DNA from: Cheiracanthium punctorium
Lineage: Eukaryota; Arthropoda; Arachnida; Araneae; Cheiracanthiidae
Assembly: GCA_038373885.1 (NCBI GenBank)
Contig: JAWZYV010000771.1
Span: 310,001 to 374,000, forward strand
DNA: 64,000 nt
Direction of reading: 5' to 3'
Made by a program: the position numbers and the translations under genes. The first letter of the stretch is position 1. Every line of letters starts with the position of its first letter. Shown here one piece after another: positions 56,571 to 64,000 of the stretch. The notes below the pieces were generated by a model, which saw nothing but the letters and a program-made list of their open reading frames with translations, did no database searches and was not told the DNA's origin.

Positions 56571-57237
56571 GTGTAGAGTGCGTTCTGAAAGTAATGCTTG
56601 ATTTTGTGACATGACAATCCATCGCAGCATGCTCGAATTGGTCGAAAAATGTGGTGGGGGGAATCTGTCCTTCCAAACTCGCTCGGTCTCAGTTCGTTCG
56701 AAGCAGTAGGAACAGTAAGACGTCTCTTCGCGCAAAGTCTGTTTTACCGATTGTGTCACTGCGCGAAGTTTTGAAGTCAGGCCGCTGGTTAAGCATCCAA
56801 ACAATAGCCAAGACCCTGAACTTGTCAAAATGTATGGTACATGGTATTGTGACGGAGGATTTGCAAATACGAAAGTTCTGTGCGAAGCTTGTGCCTCCCC
56901 CCGCATTCTACAACACCCACCCCCCTTGGTGCCCAGCCTCCTTACAGCCCTGATCTGGCTCCGCGTGACTTTTGCTTGTTCCCCCGACAGAAGAAAGAGC
57001 TGAAGGGGAAAGCATTGGGAGTCGGTGGAGAACATCCAAGCTCATGTTACCAGGTTCCAGAGAGGTATTCCAGACGAGGAGTTCCAGGGTGCCTTTCAGG
57101 CGTGGCAGACACGTCTCCCCACGTATACTGGTGCACAAGGGCGACAATTTCGAAGAATTTTGACCTATTTGTACCAATAGGATCAATGAATCTATTTTTC
57201 CCAGAACATGCGCATGACTTTCAGAACGCACCCCGTG
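56571..57237 (+). mobile_element. Internally deleted mariner element
   Basis: TIRs AGAGTGCGTTCTGAAAGTAA (about 56574) and the inverse GGGGTGCGTTCTGAAAGTCA (right end about 57235) match well; TA occurs at or next to both ends. About 670 bp remains of an expected 1.3 kb. It contains N-terminal and C-terminal transposase pieces fused by a deletion. Confidence 0.85.
56651..57180 (+). pseudogene. Mariner transposase, internal deletion and frameshift
   Basis: The first frame (56651-56953) contains IQTIAKTLNLSKCMVHGIVT followed by EDLQIRKFCAKLVP, the second helix-turn-helix and the conserved mariner block. After a deletion removing the first two catalytic Asp regions, another frame has PPYSPDLAPRDFCLF with the third Asp at 56967-56969. 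A further shift leads to VENIQAHVTRFQRGIPDEEF and AFQAWQTRLPTYTGAQG, ending at TAG 57178-57180. The opposite-strand frame of 180 codons is a shadow. Confidence 0.85.
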
Positions 57238-58344
57238 TATACGGCATTTTCAAACACATGCACAATTACTTTAGACACCTTTAAACACTCTTCAAATTAT
57301 TTTAAAACATTCCCTCACTGCATATTACCATTTCCCACATAAAGAAATGAATAAATGCATGGTGGCGAAAAATCTCGTGTTGCGGATGAGGAGTTCGTTT
57401 TAGCCGGAAAAAACGCACTCGTGAAAAACTGCCTTAAAATCCAATTTGTGCAAGTCAAATCGCGTTGTAGCGCCAGTCCACAGCTCGAGGCAAATTCATT
57501 GGATCGGGACCTCTCCAATGGATAGAATGACACTCCCCCCCGCAACTTTATTACTTCGCGCTCTAAAATTCGACAATATCTTTTCTTACAAATGCGTTCA
57601 AATCTTTAACTTCATCAGATTCAGGCATATTTTATGTTAGGTTTTTGCATAGTTTGCCTTCTAATGCGTAAGTTAAAGGATATTGGGGAATTTTTTTAAA
57701 TACAATTTTCACTGTGTTCCCAATTGGGAGCATGGGTAATTTCTGACTAAATTTTTACATTTGTTTCAAAACAGAATTGAATGACGGGTAGTTCAAATAA
57801 ATAAGTGAAATACTAAGAACTAAAAAAGATTTATTTTTAAATTTAAGTAAACATGAATTAACTTTGAAGGTTGGGGGTGAGGGGGAGGGTATATCATAAC
57901 TCTAAAAATTTATGAAAATGGCTATTTTTGACTTTTTGGCCAGTTTCCCATTAATAATAGAATTGCAACTTGTATCAAAAAATAAAGTCCTTCTAACTAA
58001 TTCTAATTTTTATAAAGTCACTAGGGGCCAAGGTCCCTAGACTCGCGACGCTCTCATTTCGTATGAGTCATTTGGCCCCTAAAAAGACTTATTCGTAACA
58101 AAGACATAATTTCGACAAACAAAACCCAAACGTTGGATAAGATAGAATGTTACCGAGCGACACATTGCTTGGTTCTTGCATGTTGCTTGGAACATAAAAA
58201 TTTAAACCTCGCACTATTTCTAATTATGTGAAACCCATGGGACGCCTTCCATATTAGCCAATTATGGAGAATTTTCATAATTTGGCGACTTGCGTATATG
58301 TATAGTTAATAATTAGCTCTAAGAATAGAGCTAGTATTTCATGT
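57238..58344. other. AT-rich stretch, mostly unassigned
   Basis: At 58031-58083 AGGGGCCAAGG and the inverse TTTGGCCCCT form a short inverted pair (about 60 bp apart), perhaps a relic. GTTCCCAATTGGGA at about 57715 resembles GTTCCCAGTTGGGA at 59161. Confidence 0.35.
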
Positions 58345-59115
58345 TTTCTTTGATAAAAACTACGGAACAGGTAGGATAGCTTGCCACCCATGGCGACTTT
58401 TCATTATTTGGCGATTTACACATGCTCACAACTTATAATTACTGTTCATTTGAGGTTTCCGAAAAACTGTTATCCATATTTTTATTTACATAATTCTTTG
58501 CAGATTGGCGTACTTAGCACCACGAATTATACCATCTCCCCGCGCTGGCAAATATCCAAAGTGTACTATAACTGCTATAATGGCATAGTTAACGCCGCCA
58601 AATATTTCTACTGGTAGCAAATAATCCAGCTGGACCGAATCGGCTTTAAAGTAATCTGCATTTTAATTATTTTCAAGATATTAGTTATTCTGTTTTGGAA
58701 AAATGAATAATCGCGAATTTTAAACTCCTGTTGTCTAAGCGAACTTACTATTTGAAAATTGTCAACTTTGTGTAACACATTTTGAGTTACTTATTTCATA
58801 TACTTTTTAATTTGTCGTAAAATGGATGTAATTCTACTTCATGTCTTAAAATTTCACGCTATTCTACATATTTGGAATTGCTTTGTTGCAAAGGAACGAA
58901 TGATTTTATGCCAAATCTGGGAACCATTATGTTTTATTTTTCAGTTTTTTATTAATATCTTCTAAAATAATTCGATTTTCGAAATTTAAGTCACCTTATC
59001 AGGTTCCTCAGAGTTTTCCGCATTCGGGAACATGTTTCTCGAAATTCAAATCCCCACGGTTTAGGAGAAGATAGGTCAACAAGCTCTGACAGCAGCCTTT
59101 ACTTTTTTTTAGAAT
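58345..59115 (+). repeat. Dispersed repeat R2, copy 3
   Basis: Matches 33296-34700 in reverse and 1-520 directly. It begins TTTCTTTGATAAAAACTAC and includes CGACTTTTCATTATTTGGCG and AACGCCGCCAAATATTTCTA (58590-58609). The 78-codon frame at 58381-58617 is not conserved with a stop-free frame elsewhere, so it is not a gene. Confidence 0.75.
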
Positions 59116-59796
59116 AGATTATTGATAAAATTTAATTTTTCAATAAATTTTTAATTTGATGTTCCCAGTTGGGAACATTGGCCTTGTAAATGTTAATTTG
59201 TGTTACCCCTTAACTTAAAATAAGTGAATACAAACATGAAAAATTGTACTAAATTTCGTAATAATTGTATGGAGTCTGAATTTATGATTTGTAGGGACCA
59301 CTAAAATTAAACCACCCAGCAACCGAGATAGATCGTTAAGATGGAGGTGATTAAATATCGCTAAAGCGTTTGCGGTCCTGTAGACGTTTGTAGCACTAAA
59401 GCATAGATGCTGTCTTGAAAGATCTTTAAGGGATGTTTTCCGTCTAGAATAATGTACGTTACATTTATAGCTCTTTTACAGAGGCGAAAAATATTGTCAG
59501 TTCGATTCAAAAGGCAATTAGATTCTAATGGTTGTGATTAAAATTATTATAGTCTATTTTCTTTATTCACTACATGTTGCAAAGATGCAACGACAGCCAT
59601 TCTCCTAGTGTGCACGCAGGAGCGGCCCGGCACGTTAAGCAAAGTAAGCAACGCATCGGAGCGCCAGCTTCGAAGGGGCGTCTATCTCAAAAACTTATAA
59701 AAACTTGATCTGGGGCATAAAAGGAGGTGGCTTTGTTATGTTTGCAGAAGGGCGCAAGCACCCTAGGGCTGCGCCATTGTCACATCAATGATTCCG
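59116..59796. other. Unassigned stretch
   Basis: A GC-richer patch (about 59620-59780, GAGCGGCCCGGCACG .. CTAGGGCTGCGCC) may be a hAT MITE remnant, without proof. Confidence 0.3.
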
Positions 59797-60065
59797 ACAC
59801 CATGGCATAGTGGTTATATCACTGGAAATGGTAGACGGGCGAAGTGTAAAGGTTCCGGGTTCGGGTCCCATCGCGCGTCCGTCGACCTAACCGTTCGGAG
59901 TTTTCCGTGGTTTTCTCCGAAACTCGGCGGAAATACGGGCTAAGACCCCTTTGAAAGACTCCCACGGAGGGCACCCCACCCTTCGGCCTAGAGCCCATGC
60001 GGAGCTAATCGGCTGTAATCCCACAAGCAAACAAACGGAATATTTCGCTACGGCGTAGCGTTTTG
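59797..60065 (+). mobile_element. tRNA-derived SINE
   Basis: TGGCATAGTGG (59804-59814) is a perfect A box and GGGTTCGGGTCCC (about 59857-59869) a B box with one mismatch, about 43 bases apart. The body shares CCGTCGACCTAACCGTTCGGA and TTTTCTCCGAAxCT with the SINE at 55632-55905. The end is A-rich with CAAGCAAACAAACGG near 60026, a possible tail. Confidence 0.82.
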
Positions 60066-60235
60066 TGTGAACACGTTAAACAATGTAAGCGTTAAACAGT
60101 TTCATAATTCATGCAATTATGATTTCTTTTTAACTTTCATTGCTGCTAAGAATTCCCGGAAGAGAGCTCTCCTTCCTGTACCGAATGTTACTTTGCCGCA
60201 CTGGGAGCACCAAAATGCAGAGAAGCAACTTAGGG

Positions 60236-60563
60236 CAGCGTTTCTCAAGCTGTGGGGCGCGACCCCCAAAGGGGGCGCAGAGCGTTTGCAAGGGGGCGGG
60301 AGGAAAACCAAAGAACAAGTAGTGGGATGAAAACCAAAGAACAAGTAGTATAATCTTATTTATTTCTCACTTTTACTCAAAAATATATCCTTTTTTGCTT
60401 AAAATGTTCATTCAAATTTTACTGATTACATTATTTTGTAGAAAATTCCACTAAATATCCAAAGATTAAAAAGCTGAATGTATGCTGAAAATGTGAGGGG
60501 GGGGGCGCCAGCGTAAGTTAGCCTTTGTTGTGGGGCGCGACGTTAAGAGGGTGAGAACAGCTG
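60236..60563. mobile_element. hAT-like MITE (TTCTCAAGCTGTGG ends)
   Basis: The left end CAGCGTTTCTCAAGCTGTGG followed by GGCGCGACCCCC, and the right end read back CAGCTGTTCTCACC..GTCGCGCCCCAC, resemble the CAGNGNTTCTCAAACTGTGG-type hAT family known widely in animals. The flanks ACTTAGGG and ACTTTTAG match at only some positions. An internal direct repeat AAAACCAAAGAACAAGTAGT occurs twice (about 60304 and 60331). Confidence 0.7.
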
Positions 60564-62853
60564 ACTTTTAGTGTATTTGAGCGAAAAGGTTTAAACAAGC
60601 ATTATAAAACACTCAAATACTGCTGTTAAAGACAACAATTAAGAACTTTATATGAAACTCTTTTCTTAACCTTAAATATAGTTTTAAGTAGTTCCGTTTT
60701 TTAATTTCAATTTGTGTCATAAACGAAAACATGACGTGTTTAAGTTTTGAGGACGAATCTTACTCCCAATTATTACTTTCGTAGTAAGCAAAAGCAGTAA
60801 TAAGTAAATTATTCAATGAACCAGATGTATTGTTCCAAAATATTTAATCTGAGGAATAAATTGCGTTCTTCAAACTTTGCAGCGAGTTCGCAGATTTCTT
60901 TCGGAATTTTGAAGGGAAAAGGTGGAAAAAGGTTTGGAACCACTGGTCAAGAAAATAAAGTTTCGCAACTTTATCCTAATTAAGTTCTCATTTCAATCTT
61001 ATAAGTGCACTAAGTAAAATCGATAGTGCAACTTTCACGAAGTCTGAGCATATCATTTTTATGGTACAAACTAATTTTTATCGCAATTTCGAGGATGTTC
61101 TTTATAGACCCCAAAATTTTAAAGATATACGATAAATTTTTCTTGTAGAAAAAGAAATTTCGAACTTTTCTTCAGCGAGGGTATGAACTTGCAACATCTA
61201 GTGGGATAAATGCTTTTTCTGACGCTGTCTTCTATAATGGGTGCAGAGGGAATATGGTGGAGTCAGAGCATATAGTTTTCTTCCTAACACTCATTACAGA
61301 ACTGAATTATTGCTTACAGTTTTTAAGATACGAACTTTTTATGTGGCGAAGAAACTCAATTGTTAAAATGCTTAGAAACATTATTTTGATTTTACTTAGC
61401 ACATTGGGTTAAATCCAACTCTAGGTAGTGTTAATTAGTACTTTTGATGAAGACTGTTCTTTATTATTAAATGCACATTTGGTGTATGCACTTGCCCCGT
61501 ACCAACGAAAATAGGGGGCAAGTGCACAACGCCCTTATTTCTTACATAATAGCAAATGTAAAAAATAAATATATAAACGAAATGTACCGTAAAAAAGATA
61601 GAACAGTCGATAAAAAAATATTAATGTACTTTTTTCAATAAATATTTTAAAATCCCTGCGAGCTCTTGCTCGGAGAATAAATGGCATGATCTTGAAGAAA
61701 AAATGTCACAAAGCGATCAGTCCGTGGAAGAATAATTTTATAATATACATAAAGTATGATAAAAAAGGAAGGTGTTCAGTGCAAATCCCATTGCTGTAGT
61801 GCAAATAAGCGATTAAGAACCTCGCATGCTCTTACCCCCACCTCAGCCTATCCTAAATCAAAATAGCATTTTCACTTGAGATAGTCACTTGATATTCTCT
61901 AGTGGGCATAATCAGCCGTCCATTGTTTTTTCAGCCAAATCAGCTGTCCATTGTTTTTTATGGCATATAAAAATGAAGTACCCGTTTCCTGTGGTTTGTT
62001 CAATGAAATATTTTAACATATTAAACATTTCTTCCATTCTGTGTTTCTGTATGGTACAATTAAGATTAGTCTCTTCGCTTTCGAGAAACTGGTATTGCTT
62101 GCAAACATCATTGAGATTCGTATGAGTTTACAACAGGATTTAAGATACGGTCGCATTTTTAGCATAATCTGATAAGACTTGTTAAAGTGGTAAAAGGATG
62201 TGACAGAGTTTTCACTTTTTGAGAAAACATATGCAGGAAAAGGTCCTAAACACTATATCGAAAGCAGCTGTCTTAGCATTTTGCCGAAATTTTTCTCATC
62301 TTCCCCTTTTCGCTAAACAATATTTCCCCTGCTTAAACCCTATTTTTATACATGTTTAAGTTTTATAAATCCAAAGGCACGAAACAGATCCAACACCTCT
62401 ATTAAAGAAAGAAATCTAGGTTTTATTAGCCAACTTGAAGGTCAATTGAGAAGTTCAGACGATAAAGTGACTGAGCAGTGATTTGAGAAAAACGCTTTAG
62501 AGGAGTTATTTTATTTAATTCATCATGCCAAAAGGAAAACGAATAGGGTGATTGTTTTTTCCAAAGTTGTTGTTGAATTAACGAAACCGAAGCAAGGAAG
62601 CAACGTTGGGTGCAGAAGAGGGATATTCTGTTGCTACTTTGAAAAGAATGTGTACACTGTGATGTATGTGAAACAGTCAGGAAAATATTGTTTTAATAAT
62701 CTGTTAATTCTGAAAAAAATTTAAGATATTCACTCCATTCTTGGCAAATTTAGTTAGACAGAAATTAGATAAAGAGGGCAAATGCTATTTAAATTTACCT
62801 TTCTACTTTCTTAAACTGTAGTTTGTTTCAAAATCTCATTTTTTAATCTTTAA
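60564..62853. other. AT-rich gene-free stretch
   Basis: Short frames only. CAGC(C/T)GTCCATTGTTTTTT is repeated at about 61914 and 61940. No element ends recognised. Confidence 0.4.
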
Positions 62854-62960
62854 CTAGCTGCTTACCCGTTCTCCGCATGGTAGGAAAGGAACATTTTCCT
62901 TACTCATATAATTCGAATTAAACCCACTGATGCGGAATCTAAAAAAGTGAAAAATTATGA
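62854..62960 (-). mobile_element. Helitron-type 3' end, fragment
   Basis: Read on the minus strand the sequence ends CGGAGAACGGGTAAGCAGCTAG followed by T, a CTAG end with a preceding GC-rich stem-like stretch, as in Helitrons. The left (5') end is not identifiable because repeat R1 starts at 62961; it is either truncated or interrupted. Confidence 0.45.
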
Positions 62961-63593
62961 CTTCCTTATACGTAGTATAAGAAAGTAATGTGATCCCGCA
63001 AAATTTCGGGGCCCAAATTTCGAAGAAAAAACCGATTTTGACTACCTCTAAATTTACTTTTAAGAATTTTTTCGATGCATCGAATCGTAAGATAGCATGA
63101 ACGACCATGTAAACGCATCTACAACTTATTTTGACCAGCGGCGAGTCTATTTTGGCCAGTTTTTCCATGCCGTCTGTACGTACGTATGTATGTAACTCTC
63201 ATATCTCAAGAACTATTGGTCGTAGAATGTTGAAATTTGATATTTAGAATTGCTCTATGATCTAGTTGTGCACCTCCTCTTTTGGTCGCAATCGGATGGA
63301 TAGTTTATGTACAGGACAGCCCAAAATATTCGAAATATATACGCTGTATGGCCCGAAATTCATTAAACTTGTATAACTCTAAAACTATTAGGCGTAGAAT
63401 GTTGAAACTTTATATTTTGGATTGTTGTAACATCTAGTTGTGCACCTCCCCTTTCGGTTCTATTAGACTGGATAGTTTATGTACAGGACCGCCCAAAAGA
63501 TTCGAAATGCATTACGCTCTTTGGGCCGAAATTCATTAGACTTGCATATCTCAAAAACTATTAGGCGTAGAATATTGAAACTTTATATTTAGG
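62961..63593 (+). repeat. Dispersed repeat R1, partial copy
   Basis: Starts ACTTCCTTATACGTAGTATA, has a very short GTAC/GTAT run (63176-63194), then three 172-bp-type units with TCTCATATCTCAAGAACTAT, TATAACTCTAAAACTATT and GCATATCTCAAAAACTATT, and is cut at 63594 by a Helitron-type end. It is more diverged than the three tandem copies. Confidence 0.8.
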
Positions 63594-63594
63594 A

Positions 63595-64000
63595 CTAGCA
63601 GCGAAACCCGGCGTTGCTCGGGTTAAAATACACCGCATGTTTAATGGTATAAAAGATATTTAAGGATCCATTTTTAACGTAGATAATTTAGACTTCTATC
63701 TTAGATAGTGAGACTTATTCGACCATTAAACATGCCGTGGATAGAAAGTATTCCTGCTGATATGGCAACAGACGATAAACATTAAATTTTAATATTTTAT
63801 TGGAGATGAAAAACTTTTAAGTTACTTTGTTAGTGTTTGTCTAAAGTTCATGCTATTTGAATCCGTTCGTAGCCTATTGAGTATAAAAAACGAAAGATAA
63901 TGTTTAATACTAATGAATACACTGAAATGGTGTTCCTTTACGGAGAATTTCATCGGAATAAGCTAGAGGCTGCGAAGCAGTATGCTATAAAATTTCCGAA
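63595..64000 (-). mobile_element. Helitron 3' part, runs off the window
   Basis: On the minus strand the element ends GAGCAACGCCGGGTTTCGCT then GCTAG before T (host A at 63594 on the plus strand). The GCAACGCCGGGT stem and CTAG end are typical and close to the end of the Helitron at 32120-32153 (GGGCAACGCCG). The interior to 64000 has no reading frame of note. It inserted into or abuts repeat R1. Confidence 0.7.

Noticed and set aside
56493..57035. 180-codon minus-strand reading frame
   Set aside because: It is antisense to the mariner transposase pieces on the plus strand and shows no domain of its own.
1..64000. CRISPR array, operon, rRNA or bona fide tRNA genes
   Set aside because: No regularly spaced short repeats with unique spacers, no prokaryotic gene spacing, and the only A/B-box sequences sit in SINE-like contexts without a full cloverleaf.

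Overview
This window looks like an AT-rich stretch of a eukaryotic nuclear genome, most likely an arthropod and possibly an arachnid (inference from the mix of repeats; no diagnostic gene is present). It has no operons, no dense coding and no RNA gene set. I find no host gene I can name. What can be read is an archive of mostly dead transposable elements, many recognisable to the base because terminal inverted repeats (TIRs) and target-site duplications (TSDs) survive.

Layout. 1-15 kb: part of a dispersed repeat, a TTAA-flanked piggyBac-like MITE (the first of eight in the window), an inverted copy of a 172-bp-periodic repeat (1.5-2.6 kb), a full-length but broken DD41D-spaced Tc1/mariner element (3.2-4.8 kb), degenerate tandem repeats (7.3-8.5 kb), plain AT-rich DNA, and a deleted mariner (14.3-14.8 kb). 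15-27 kb: a tRNA-derived SINE, small hAT MITEs, a probable solo LTR (17.8-18.2 kb), a hAT element keeping the transposase C-terminus and a perfect TSD (18.7-19.9 kb), a long foldback element (20.0-21.7 kb) and a train of three different elements separated only by TTAA (23.0-24.2 kb). 27-35 kb: AT-rich desert, a non-autonomous Helitron (30.7-32.2 kb), one weak exon candidate (32.25-32.5 kb, minus) and a dispersed repeat split by a hAT MITE. 35.4-46.2 kb: a hAT element inserted in a mariner-like element; most of this nest, plus flank, was then duplicated in tandem to three near-identical copies of about 3.9 kb, with a scarred deletion between copies 1 and 2. 46-64 kb: more MITEs, SINEs, a deleted mariner (56.6-57.2 kb), and two reversed Helitron-type 3' ends near the right edge.

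No genes here work together in a pathway. The biology is that of mobile DNA: repeated insertion of non-autonomous elements that depend on transposases or replicases encoded elsewhere, followed by decay and by microhomology-type rearrangement. The transposase fragments are all frameshifted, truncated or missing key residues. The most distinctive structures are the tandem nest, the TTAA train, the hairpin-core piggyBac-like MITE carrying YY1-like motifs, and the dispersed repeats full of TCGCCAAATTTGGCGA-type palindromes.
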